Shown here: one piece after another, positions 1 to 7,398 of the stretch
Position numbering within the stretch: the stretch's first letter is position 1
Layout: each line of letters starts with the position of its first letter
DNA from: Coriobacteriia bacterium
GTDB lineage: Bacteria; Actinomycetota; Coriobacteriia; Anaerosomatales; Anaerosomataceae
Length of the DNA: 64,000 nt
NCBI GenBank assembly: GCA_016938135.1
Contig: JAFGVD010000025.1
Coordinates: forward strand, 1 to 64,000
Direction of reading: 5' to 3'
Notes under the pieces: generated by a model
Seen by the model: only the letters and a program-made list of their open reading frames with translations
Told to the model about the DNA's origin: nothing
The model's database searches: none
Program-made: the position numbers and the translations under genes

Positions 1-1
1 G

Positions 2-1921
2 GGTTCGAATTCGGGCTCGGCCTACGTCTTCACGCGCTCGGGCACGGCGTGGACCGAGCAGGCAAAGCTCACCGCATCCGACGGCGCTGTAAGCCACAAC
101 TTCGGCATCTCGGTCGCTATCTCGAGTGATACCGCCGTTATCGGTGCGTACTATGCTGACAGCTATCGAGGCTCGGCCTACGTCTTCACGCGCTCGGGCA
201 CGGCGTGGACCGAGCAGGCAAAGCTCACCGCATCCGACGGCGCCGCATTCGAGCAGTTCGGCTTCTCGGTCGCCGTCTCGGGTGATACCGCTGTCGTCGG
301 TGCGTTCGGTGACGCCGACAATGGTTCGTATTCGGGTTCGGCATACTTCACGCAGCCTCCCGCGAACACCGCACCTGTCGCGACCGACGACGGGGCACTT
401 GCCGCCACCGAAGACACCGTTTTCGTACTCGCCGCTCCCGGCGTGCTTGCAAACGACAGTGACGCGGAAGACGACACGCTGAGCGCCTCAGTGCTCACGG
501 GCCCCTCCCACGGCACCGTGGATCTCGCCGCATCCGGCGAGATCACCTACACACCGAGTCCTGACTTCAACGGCACCGACACCTTCACCTATCGCGCGTT
601 TGACGGCATTGCCTACTCGGCGCCGGCGACGGTGACGATCGAGGCCGCTCCGGCAAACGACACGCCTTCCTTCACGGGCGCAGGCGACGTCACTGTCGAC
701 AAGGACTCGGGTCCGTACTCGGCGACCTGGGCGAGTGCCATCAGTGCCGGTCCTGCCAATGAGAGCGGACAGGCGCTGTCCTTCCAGACGGTGTCTGCCG
801 ACCCCAGCCTGTTCTCGTCCGTGCCCACCGTGGCCTCCGACGGCACGCTGAGCTTCACGCCCGCGGCCGGTGTGTTCGGCTCCACCGAGGTCACCGTTAC
901 CCTCACCGACGATGCCACGGCCGGCGGACCGGCACGCTTCGTGAGCCGGACCTTCACGATCGCGGTAGTCAACACGGCACCCACCGAGAATCGGCAGTTC
1001 TCGGGCAGCAACCGCTACGCCACCACCATCCAGGTCTCCGAAGATTGCTTCCCTGAAGGTGCTGACGCCGTCGTCATAGCCACGGGTGAGGACTGGCCTG
1101 ATGCGCTCGGCGGCTCCGCGCTCGCGGGCGTGCTCGACGCACCGATCCTGCTCACGCGCTCCGGGATGCTCCTCGACGAGGTCGCGGCTGAGATCGAGCG
1201 TCTGGGCGCGACGGACGTCTGGATCCTCGGTGGTGAGCGCGCGCTTTCCTCAGACGTCGAGGCCGCACTCGTGCGGATGATCGGCCAAAATGGCGTGCAT
1301 CGCATCGGCGGCGAGAACCGCTACAAGACTGCAGCGTTGGTCGCCGACCAGGTCATCGCGCTTCAAGGCGGCGACTATGACGGCAACGCGTTCGTGGCGA
1401 CCGGCCTGGAGTTCGCCGACGCGCTCGCCGCTTCGCCGCTTGCGGCCAACCTGGGTTGGCCCGTCTATCTTGCAGAGCAGCCGGTGATTGCGGGTACGGC
1501 CGTCGACGCCATGCTCGCTGCAGGCGTCAACCACGTGGTGCTCCTTGGCGGCGAGGCCGCCATGCCGAAGAGCACGAGTGTGACGCTGATGAGCGTAGGT
1601 CTCACCGCAGAGCGCATCGACGGCGCGGATCGCTATGAGACCGCCGCGAAGATTGCGATCTGGGGTGTTGATGAACAAGGGATGTCGTGGGCGGGCGCCG
1701 GAATCGCCACCGGCGAGACGTTCCCCGATGCGCTTGCGGGCGGTCCGATGCTCGGCGCGGAAGGTTCGGTGATGTTGCTGGTCCGCGAGCTCACGCTCCC
1801 CACAGCCACCCGCACCACGCTCACCACTAACAGGAACGCGATCGGTGCGGTCACGTTCCTCGGCGGGGTCAAGGCCATCTCTCAAAGCGTGCGTGACGAC
1901 GTGGACGCGGCGCTCAAGTAG
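2..1921 (+). CDS. FG-GAP/Ig-like/CWB2 surface protein (5' end outside window)
   Basis: The reading frame is open from base 2, so the start lies upstream and only the last 639 residues are seen. In order they are: about 115 residues of FG-GAP-like beta-propeller blades with the recurring motif GSAYVFTRSG; a cadherin/Ig-like domain beginning near NTAPVATDD; a second Ig-like stretch; and three CWB2 (PF04122) repeats from about base 990 to the stop, recognisable by NRYATT, ATGEDWPDALGGSALAG and WILGGE. CWB2 repeats anchor proteins non-covalently to wall polymers in Gram-positive bacteria, so this is inferred to be an exported wall-bound protein, perhaps an adhesin. No catalytic domain is visible in this part. 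A strong terminator follows the stop. Confidence 0.9.
   Translation, partial: GSNSGSAYVFTRSGTAWTEQAKLTASDGAVSHNFGISVAISSDTAVIGAYYADSYRGSAYVFTRSGTAWTEQAKLTASDGAAFEQFGFSVAVSGDTAVVGAFGDADNGSYSGSAYFTQPPANTAPVATDDGALAATEDTVFVLAAPGVLANDSDAEDDTLSASVLTGPSHGTVDLAASGEITYTPSPDFNGTDTFTYRAFDGIAYSAPATVTIEAAPANDTPSFTGAGDVTVDKDSGPYSATWASAISAGPANESGQALSFQTVSADPSLFSSVPTVASDGTLSFTPAAGVFGSTEVTVTLTDDATAGGPARFVSRTFTIAVVNTAPTENRQFSGSNRYATTIQVSEDCFPEGADAVVIATGEDWPDALGGSALAGVLDAPILLTRSGMLLDEVAAEIERLGATDVWILGGERALSSDVEAALVRMIGQNGVHRIGGENRYKTAALVADQVIALQGGDYDGNAFVATGLEFADALAASPLAANLGWPVYLAEQPVIAGTAVDAMLAAGVNHVVLLGGEAAMPKSTSVTLMSVGLTAERIDGADRYETAAKIAIWGVDEQGMSWAGAGIATGETFPDALAGGPMLGAEGSVMLLVRELTLPTATRTTLTTNRNAIGAVTFLGGVKAISQSVRDDVDAALK
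14..87 (+). repeat. 74-bp perfect direct repeat, copy 1 (FG-GAP blade)
   Basis: These 74 bases recur without a mismatch at 170-243, a period of 156 bp or 52 codons. They encode one edge of a propeller blade (GSAYVFTRSGTAWTEQ and following residues). Identity at the DNA level, including third positions, points to recent duplication or gene conversion between blades. Confidence 0.9.
170..243 (+). repeat. 74-bp perfect direct repeat, copy 2 (FG-GAP blade)
   Basis: Second copy of the repeat at 14-87, in frame one blade later. The flanking blade sequence differs, so the identity is confined to the repeat itself. Confidence 0.9.
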
Positions 1922-1945
1922 GCCCACCGTCCCTAGCCGACCTCG

Positions 1946-1983
1946 AAGGCCCGTCGCTCCCAGTCGGAGTGGCGGGCCTTTCT
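1946..1983 (+). terminator. Rho-independent terminator of the CWB2 surface protein gene
   Basis: The arms AAGGCCCG (1946-1953) and CGGGCCTT (1973-1980) pair perfectly, and the inner GCTCC/GGAGT extends the stem. A short T run follows. It lies 25 bases after the stop codon. Confidence 0.8.
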
Positions 1984-2005
1984 GTGCCGGGCCTTGATAT
2001 CGAAT

Positions 2006-2293
2006 TGCGCTAGCTGCCGTGCCCAACGTCGTGTGCTCGGGGACCCGCACCGAAGAGTGTCTGGCGAAGACCTCCTTGGCAAACAAGTAGAGTGCGGATT
2101 CGACCGCGCCCTCACAGCTAGTCTCCTTGTGGTGTGCGAAGTGCGGGACTCTTACCTTGCCCATGTTCCGTGCCTGGAGAGGTTGCTCACACTTGGGGCA
2201 AACGCAGCCGCACTTCAGGCCATTCTCGGCCGGAGTGAGTTCGGTGATATGCACAATCGTTCCATCGTATCGACCGGGCTTGACATCGACTGT
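2006..2293 (-). pseudogene. CoiA-like (competence/nuclease family) N-terminal remnant
   Basis: Read on the minus strand, about 95 residues match the start of CoiA-like proteins: a CxxC pair in CGCVCPKCEQPL, then VRVPHFAHHKETSC and GAVESALYLFAKEVF, the zinc-ribbon and HFAH signature of that family. There is no plausible start codon. The open frame only continues through the neighbouring terminator on one side and through a tRNA fragment on the other. The nuclease domain that should follow is missing. I read it as a remnant truncated at both ends, left inside an integrated element. The family is well recognised; function here is very unlikely. Confidence 0.7.
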
Positions 2294-2344
2294 AGGCGGT
2301 GAGGGGTGAGCGGTTTCAGGCGTGGATTCGTACCGATCATCCCC

Positions 2345-2405
2345 CTCGAAAACCGTTATGCGGGTATCCCCCGTATCGAGGGTTCGAATCCCTCCCTCTC
2401 CGCCA
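2345..2405 (+). pseudogene. tRNA-Ser(CGA) 3' half, probable attachment-site scar
   Basis: From the anticodon loop CTCGAAA (2345-2351, anticodon CGA) onward this is a normal class II tRNA-Ser: a long variable arm with CGGG/CCCG, a T arm GAGGG-TTCGAAT-CCCTC (2378-2394), the acceptor strand CCTCTCC (2395-2401), discriminator G and encoded CCA. The 5' half is absent. The bases before 2345 cannot form the anticodon stem, the D arm or a proper acceptor. Tyrosine integrases often cross over in a tRNA anticodon loop and leave exactly such a 3' half at one end of the inserted DNA. Confidence 0.8.
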
Positions 2406-2419
2406 GAAGGACACACCAG

Positions 2420-2446
2420 AGACTTCGGCCATGCCGGGGTCTTTTT
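2420..2446 (+). terminator. Terminator of the tRNA-Ser locus
   Basis: AGACTTCGGC (2420-2429) pairs with GCCGGGGTCT (2433-2442) over 10 positions, two of them G-U, with a 3-base loop and a run of five T. It sits 15 bases after the tRNA CCA. This suggests that the right-hand side is the original chromosomal flank of the tRNA and that inserted DNA lies to the left. Confidence 0.85.
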
Positions 2447-2549
2447 GCGTCGTGCGTTATGTAGACTGCACGAGCGGATACGGCGACTTGTGCGCTTATC
2501 GTGAGCGGCATGTCGCGCTAGTAATGGGCGCTTCTCGCAGTGATATCCC

Positions 2550-2879
2550 TCAGTCGGTGCTCTCGTTGTTGTACGTGTAGATCTTCTCTTTGTACTGGAC
2601 GGCGGTCACCTGCTCGCCGTTGGCGAGCGTCACTGTTGCATGAATCAACTCTTCATCGCGGGCGTCGGTGATGCCGTGGCTATTGAGAATCATCTGGTCG
2701 GCCATGAGCTGCGCCTCGTGCGGAACGACTTTGACATCGACCGACTTCACCGGCACGCCCTGTTCTTCGAAGGAGCTCCTGAACTGGGAGTCGAGTGAGG
2801 AGGTGGCACACCCTGCGGTGATGACGGCCAGAGAACCTGCGAGCAGTAAGACGATGGCGACTCGTAGAGTCTTGGACAT
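2550..2879 (-). CDS. small lipoprotein of unknown function
   Basis: 109 residues starting MSKTLRVAIVLLLAGSLAV. A type II signal peptide ends in the lipobox ITAGC, so the mature protein should be lipid-anchored outside the membrane. The start is set by GGGAGG six bases upstream of the ATG; the longer frame lacks such a site. The mature part (SVDVKVVPHEAQLMADQMIL, then VTLANGEQVTAVQYKEKIYT) looks like a small alpha/beta fold but I do not recognise a family. It is divergent from the phosphoesterase gene on its upstream side. Confidence 0.75.
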   Translation of the reverse strand: MSKTLRVAIVLLLAGSLAVITAGCATSSLDSQFRSSFEEQGVPVKSVDVKVVPHEAQLMADQMILNSHGITDARDEELIHATVTLANGEQVTAVQYKEKIYTYNNESTD

Positions 2880-3193
2880 GCGATACCTCCCTCGATGGGT
2901 GGTACGACGCGAACAGCGCGTCTCACCACGGTAAACCCTCATGCGCCGAGTCTACACCAGTCATCGACGCGCAGCGCTGCTTGTGCTGCTGGTGCTGCAC
3001 GGGTCATGCAGTCCGCCATGTCATGCCCGGAGCAGCCTATATGGATCTGCCTGAGGCCGCCTTGTGCGCCGCAGTAGCTCTGAGGTCGCGTGGATCCGCT
3101 ACGTGTCGTTCATGGAGTGTGGGGAAATCGGCGACGCTTGGTTGCTCGGTATGGCATAGTCAGGTGAGTGTCAGCCAGACCCCCGGAGGCGTC

Positions 3194-4555
3194 ATGAAGA
3201 GGCAGAGAACCGCCAAGACACTCCTCGGCATCCTTGCCGGACTCGTCGTCATCGGCGTTGCGTACACGGCGGTGTCGAGCTACCTCGAAAGCCTTCCTGC
3301 GCTGGACTACGTCATGGCCGATCCGGTCGTGCAAGGGGCCATCTATCCGGATGCCCGGTTCGCGGTGATGAGCGACCTTCACTACTACGATGTCGCACTG
3401 GGAACCACTGGCGCCGCTTTCGAGGAAGTTCTGGGTTCCGACCGCAAGCTCCTCGTCCAGACCGCTGACTTGCTCGAGCTGGCCATCGACGACATCCTGG
3501 AGTCCGGTGTCGAGTTCGTGTTGATTCCCGGTGACCTCACCAAGGACGGCGAGGTCGTCAACCACGAGGATGTCGTTGCGGCGCTCGTCCGCCTGCGCGA
3601 TGCCGGGGTAGGGGTGTACGTCGTCCCCGGCAATCACGACGCGAACAACCCCGAGGCATTCGAGTTCGACGGCGACGAGAGCCGTCCGGTCGAGGTCTTG
3701 ACGCAGGCCGATTTCGCGGACCACTACAGCGATTTTGGATACGGCGACGCGATCATGCGGGATGAGTCATCTCTGAGCTATGTGGCCGAGCCGGTCGACG
3801 GGCTCTGGCTCCTGGCGATTGATTCCACGCGCTCTGAGGAGAACGAGCCCGACGGCGAGGAGGTCACCGCCGGCGCGTTCACCCAAGAGCAGGAGCAGTG
3901 GGTCGAGCAAGTCCTACAGCAGGCAAATGCCGAGGGCAAGGCCGTGATCTGCATGATGCATCACGGCGTGGTGGAGCACTGGGACGGCCAGAGCAAGCTG
4001 CATCCGGAGTATCTTGTGCAGGACTACCCGTGGGTCGGGGAGCTGCTTGCTTCCTACGGTGTCCGTGCCGTGTTCACGGGTCACTATCACGCGCAGGACA
4101 TCAGCCGCGCGGACTTCGGCGAGAACGGTTTCATCTACGACATCGAGACCGGGTCTCTTGCGACCGCTCCGTGCCCGATCCGCTACTGCGAGTCGAGCGG
4201 GAGTCAGCTTGCGATCAGCTCGACGATGGTCGTCGATGAGCTTCAGCCGGGCACCGACTTCGGCGCCGAGGCGCGAGCCTTTGTCCTTGCGACGATCGAG
4301 ACCGAGGCGTTCGACGTGTCACGCGGATACTGGGTCTCCGAGGAGGACTCCGCCTACATCGCCAGCATGGTCGCCCCTGCGTTCGTCGCGCACTACAACG
4401 GCGATGAGGTAGCCTCCGACATGCCGGTGATCGACACTGGCAAGCTGAGCCTTTGGGGCAAGTTCATCTGGTCGCAGCAAAGCTACGTCGTCGACGGCCT
4501 GTCGGTCGACATCGCGCCTGCTGATAACGACGTCATGCTGGATCTGAGCCAGTAG
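3194..4555 (+). CDS. membrane-anchored calcineurin-like metallophosphoesterase
   Basis: 453 residues. One N-terminal membrane segment (residues 10-28) is followed by an extracytoplasmic metallophosphoesterase domain with the ordered metal motifs: MSDLHYYD, IPGDLTKDG, VPGNHDANN, MMHHG and FTGHYHAQD. These coordinate a two-metal centre in phosphatases, phosphodiesterases and nucleotidases; the substrate cannot be read from the sequence. About 130 C-terminal residues have no motif I recognise. The start is the ATG preceded by GGAGG, four bases upstream. The frame is open for another 213 bases upstream, but that stretch is basic and cysteine-rich, without a ribosome site, and is unlikely to be translated. 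Confidence 0.88.
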   Translation: MKRQRTAKTLLGILAGLVVIGVAYTAVSSYLESLPALDYVMADPVVQGAIYPDARFAVMSDLHYYDVALGTTGAAFEEVLGSDRKLLVQTADLLELAIDDILESGVEFVLIPGDLTKDGEVVNHEDVVAALVRLRDAGVGVYVVPGNHDANNPEAFEFDGDESRPVEVLTQADFADHYSDFGYGDAIMRDESSLSYVAEPVDGLWLLAIDSTRSEENEPDGEEVTAGAFTQEQEQWVEQVLQQANAEGKAVICMMHHGVVEHWDGQSKLHPEYLVQDYPWVGELLASYGVRAVFTGHYHAQDISRADFGENGFIYDIETGSLATAPCPIRYCESSGSQLAISSTMVVDELQPGTDFGAEARAFVLATIETEAFDVSRGYWVSEEDSAYIASMVAPAFVAHYNGDEVASDMPVIDTGKLSLWGKFIWSQQSYVVDGLSVDIAPADNDVMLDLSQ

Positions 4556-4683
4556 CGAGGGGCTACCGGCCACGCACGCGTTCGCTCGCTCGTGATGCGC
4601 GTCGTTGAACGGGGAGTAGTGGATCCCCTTCTTTGTACCGGAGCTCGAGGTTCTGGATGCGCGGCTATGAGCCGGCGCTATGC

Positions 4684-5574
4684 CTACGTGAGCGCGGCGA
4701 TCATGTATCCGATCGCCATCAAGGCGTTCGTCGCAAGTACCGCGATGATGTTGGATGCTTGCGCGGGGAGAAGACCCTCGAAGCTGTCGTAGTGAGTGAG
4801 GGTGGTTCTGATTGCTTGTACTCCAAAGATGCCTCCGCCTAGGCCGAGCAACGCCCATGGCGAGAAAGTACCGAAGGCCACGCCGAGAGCGATTGCGATA
4901 AAAGCCCCTGCCTCAATGACTGCATACAGCCGCGAGGCGTTGCGCTTTCCCAGGAGCACGACCATGTGGTGTCGGCCGCCGGCGGTGTCCGCTTCGGTGT
5001 CGGGGAATTCGTTCAACAGCAACAGGTTGTATGTGAGCAGTGCGGCAGGGATGCCGGAGACCCAGGCCACTGCGTCGAGTCGGCCTGTGAGCAGAAAGTA
5101 GACGCCAACTACTGGTAGAGCTCCCAGTGTGAGCCCGGTGACGGCTTCACCCAACCCGATCCTTGTCAGGATCGGGGTGTACGCCACGACGGACACAACG
5201 CCGATGACCCCGATAATCAGCAGGGGTGGTCCCGCGACCAACGCCAGATACAACCCTACTGCCGTACCGGCCACCAGAGTGCCGATGCCCAGCACGAGTG
5301 CTTCTCGTGGGGACATCGTGCCGGCGGGCAGCATCCCGCTGCCACCTGAGAAGGGGGTGCGGGGTGTCTCATGGTCGATCCCGCTCCGGTGATAGTCATG
5401 CCAGTCGTTGAGAACGTCGACGCTAGCCTGGAGCAACACGAGCGCGACGGAGGAAAGCAGTGTCAGCCACCAGTTGAACGAGCCCTGCCAGGCGGCAAGC
5501 GCTGTGCCGTGGGCAACGAGGACAAGGGACAGGACCAGGAACTGCGGTCGGGTCTCCAGGATCCATCTCTTCAC
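4684..5574 (-). CDS. UbiA-family prenyltransferase (MenA-like)
   Basis: 296 residues with about eight membrane helices. Both Asp-rich motifs are present: VDVLNDWHDYHRSGID and NEFPDTEADTAGGRH, which bind the Mg-diphosphate of the prenyl donor. The family moves isoprenyl chains to aromatic acceptors; 1,4-dihydroxy-2-naphthoate prenylation for menaquinone is the likeliest role, given the cytochromes and quinone-type electron transfer nearby, but the acceptor is not determined. The start is GTG with AGGAG nine bases before it. It is transcribed leftwards, and its upstream region is copy 1 of a 72-bp repeat seen again at 10774-10845. Confidence 0.85.
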   Translation of the reverse strand: MKRWILETRPQFLVLSLVLVAHGTALAAWQGSFNWWLTLLSSVALVLLQASVDVLNDWHDYHRSGIDHETPRTPFSGGSGMLPAGTMSPREALVLGIGTLVAGTAVGLYLALVAGPPLLIIGVIGVVSVVAYTPILTRIGLGEAVTGLTLGALPVVGVYFLLTGRLDAVAWVSGIPAALLTYNLLLLNEFPDTEADTAGGRHHMVVLLGKRNASRLYAVIEAGAFIAIALGVAFGTFSPWALLGLGGGIFGVQAIRTTLTHYDSFEGLLPAQASNIIAVLATNALMAIGYMIAALT

Positions 5575-5593
5575 AGCGGTGATCTCCTCTTAG

Positions 5594-5665
5594 GATGGTG
5601 CTCATTGTGCGCGAACACCTGTCGGACACGGTGAGGGGATTGTAGCAGCCGAGAGAATCAGTCAC
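5594..5665 (-). repeat. 72-bp dispersed direct repeat, copy 1 (possible promoter/leader)
   Basis: It is about 87% identical over 72 bases to 10774-10845, in the same orientation; the first 58 bases on the minus strand differ at only four positions. Read toward the UbiA gene it contains GTGACT, 15 bases, then TACAAT, a weak promoter-like pair, followed by an inverted motif CACC-TGTC/GACA-GGTG. A promoter plus operator duplicated along with an island boundary would explain it, but so would the end of a mobile element. Confidence 0.7.
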
Positions 5666-5840
5666 ACGATTCTGCCTTTCAGATCATTGTGTGCAGCAGC
5701 GTCATTGTTGTCGTCCGGTTGAGATTGCTGGTACTGGGTGGTTCTCAGCTCATCCCTGTGGACCCACGCGAATATTTGTTGGGGCTGCCGCGGTTTGCGT
5801 CAGCTGCTAAGATTGAGAGGGGAATGACAGGGGGAGTCCG

Positions 5841-6326
5841 ATGAGCGAGTCACGGATTGAGACCTACGTCAGCGACAGACTGCAAGATCAGATCACGTAT
5901 CACGATGCCAGTGCCGTGCGTGCTCAGCGGGCGTTCCGCCGGCTGGCGATTATCTCGATTGCGGCTACCGCGCTCACACCTCTCTTGCTGGCTTCGGAGA
6001 TGGTATTCTCCCCTCCGCCTACCGATGAGCCACTGCAGATGGTGGTTGAGATCCTGCCGATTGTGATATCCGTCATTGCTGCAGCAGCGACGATCAGTCT
6101 TTCGGCGTTCAAGTACAAAGACACCTGGATCGCGCATCGGATGGCCTGCGAATCGTTGCGTCGTGAGATGCAGTTGCACTCGTTCGGTGCTGGCCCATAC
6201 GCGATGGCCACCGACCCCGACGCCCTCCTGGTGGAGCGGGCCGAGGTCATCATGAGCGAAGGAGATACGGCCTGGCAATCGTTCCAGGCTGACGCCGGTG
6301 CCGGCATCGATGGCATGGGGACGTGA
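5841..6326 (+). CDS. SLATT/DUF4231-type 2TM protein
   Basis: 161 residues. An amphipathic N-terminus (SDRLQDQITYHDASAVRAQR) precedes two membrane helices at about 35-56 and 66-90, then FKYKDTWIAHRMACESLRRE and a C-terminal helical tail. This order (a helix, two TM segments, then a W..yR..cE.L..E motif) is that of DUF4231/SLATT proteins, which comparative genomics describes as membrane effectors of nucleotide-signalled defence systems. A good ribosome site (AGGGGGA) precedes the ATG. It overlaps the next gene by one base (TGATG), so the two are translationally coupled. No nucleotidyltransferase or SLOG sensor is adjacent, so the signal remains open. Confidence 0.72.
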   Translation: MSESRIETYVSDRLQDQITYHDASAVRAQRAFRRLAIISIAATALTPLLLASEMVFSPPPTDEPLQMVVEILPIVISVIAAAATISLSAFKYKDTWIAHRMACESLRREMQLHSFGAGPYAMATDPDALLVERAEVIMSEGDTAWQSFQADAGAGIDGMGT

Positions 6327-6787
6327 TGAGATTCGATGTAGGTGTTCGGGAGTCCCTTGCTCGCGCCATCCATGAGGCTTATCTCGTGCGTTTCGGCGGT
6401 GAACCGGGATCGGGCGCAGTGCCCTGGGGATCACTGGCCGAAGACTTGCGAAACGCGGCTCGCGGGCAGGCGGATGACCTGGTGGTGAAGGCGGCTTTGG
6501 TGGGATGCAGCATCGTGCCCCAAGATCGCGCGCAGGTCGATTTTTCGCTGACAGATGACGAGATCGAGATGTTGGCTCGTCACGAGCACTCCCGTTGGAT
6601 GTCGGAGCGTATGAGCTCTGGATGGACCTACGGTGACTTGCGCGACGACCAGACGAAGCGGCACCCCGATATGGTGGAATACGATGCCCTGTCCGAGGAG
6701 GCCAAGGACAAGGACCGCGACGTCATTCGACGGATGCTCGTGATCCTTGAATCTGGAGGATATGGATTGCGCAGGCAGACCGAGTAG
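6326..6787 (+). CDS. RyR-domain protein
   Basis: 153 residues. The C-terminal half carries the RyR-domain signature: LARHEHSRWMSERMSSGWTY, GDLRDDQTKRHPDMVEYDAL and a closing helix RDVIRRMLVILESGGYGLR. In prokaryotes such domains occur mainly in conflict and signalling loci, often with SLATT or TIR proteins, and are proposed to bind nucleotide-type ligands. The N-terminal 75 residues look like a helical dimerisation or adaptor region I cannot assign. It is coupled to the SLATT gene by TGATG, so the pair probably works as sensor and membrane effector; that division of labour is inference. Confidence 0.75.
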   Translation: MRFDVGVRESLARAIHEAYLVRFGGEPGSGAVPWGSLAEDLRNAARGQADDLVVKAALVGCSIVPQDRAQVDFSLTDDEIEMLARHEHSRWMSERMSSGWTYGDLRDDQTKRHPDMVEYDALSEEAKDKDRDVIRRMLVILESGGYGLRRQTE

Positions 6788-6847
6788 CCGGTCACGGGCA
6801 TCATACGTCTGCAAAGGGCGGGCACTCCCTAGGCCGCTCGACTTCTG

Positions 6848-7010
6848 TTGAGTGGGGTAGAGATAAACGTGGGTGCGGACTTGGGGAGAACACCGTTGCG
6901 CGAAGCGGTCTACGGCTCGGGGAAGCCGGAGATGGCAGCTTACCTTCTTGCGGACGGTGTTGACTTGGCTTCCGGCAAAGAAGCGGTCTCGCTGCACGGC
7001 AAGCCTATTC
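6848..7010 (+). pseudogene. ankyrin-repeat remnant
   Basis: The frame encodes one ankyrin-like repeat, GADLGRTPLREAVYGSGKPE followed by MAAYLLADGVDLASGKE, then loses resemblance and ends at 7090 in low-complexity basic sequence that overlaps the next gene. There is no ribosome site, only a TTG as possible start, and a single repeat would not fold well alone. It is probably the leftover 3' piece of an ankyrin protein of the island, although a short functional peptide cannot be excluded. Confidence 0.4.
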
Positions 7011-7032
7011 GGGATGAGAGGGGAAGATGTAG

Positions 7033-7398
7033 ATGGGGCTGTTTAGGAAGAACAAGCGAGCAGATTCCGGCAAGATCCGCGCGATGCTGATCATGGTCGT
7101 GCACCCTGATTCCACGTTCATTGAGCCACCGAGCAACGTGAAGGAGTTCTGCACAAACGTGGCTACCGACAATCTTGTGGGAATTGAAATGGATGCCGGA
7201 GCAGCGGCCGGAGTCATACCGGTACCCTACTCTGGCACTCTCGATGATGCCGTCGCGCTCGCGCAGCGCGATCTGCCGGATGTGATGAACGACTTTCTTG
7301 CGCAACAGGGTGTGAGTGCTGCAGGCTTGGACATGCAGTACGGTGTCGACGAGCTGAACCCAACAATCAAGCTCGTCTACACAGCCGCTGTCGGTTAG
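7033..7398 (+). CDS. hypothetical protein of the accessory island
   Basis: 121 residues with a basic N-terminus (MGLFRKNKRADSGK) and then an alpha/beta pattern: IRAMLIMVVHPDSTFIEPPS, VKEFCTNVATDNLVGIEMDA, DVMNDFLAQQGVSAAGLDMQ. There is no signal peptide or membrane segment. GAGGGGAAG lies upstream of the ATG. I do not recognise the family. Its stop overlaps the stop of the large convergent NTPase gene by four bases, and it lies on the same strand as the SLATT and RyR genes, so it may be a third component of that locus. Confidence 0.65.
   Translation: MGLFRKNKRADSGKIRAMLIMVVHPDSTFIEPPSNVKEFCTNVATDNLVGIEMDAGAAAGVIPVPYSGTLDDAVALAQRDLPDVMNDFLAQQGVSAAGLDMQYGVDELNPTIKLVYTAAVG

Noticed and set aside
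1250-2416. A 388-codon open frame on the minus strand starting in the tRNA region
   Set aside because: It is a composite: its first part translates the tRNA fragment, the middle is the CoiA remnant, and the rest runs antisense through the terminator and the CWB2 gene. Only the CoiA piece has real similarity.
2981-3193. A 71-codon N-terminal extension of the metallophosphoesterase
   Set aside because: The extension is rich in Cys, Ser and Arg, has no ribosome site and would bury the N-terminal membrane anchor; the ATG at 3194 has GGAGG before it.
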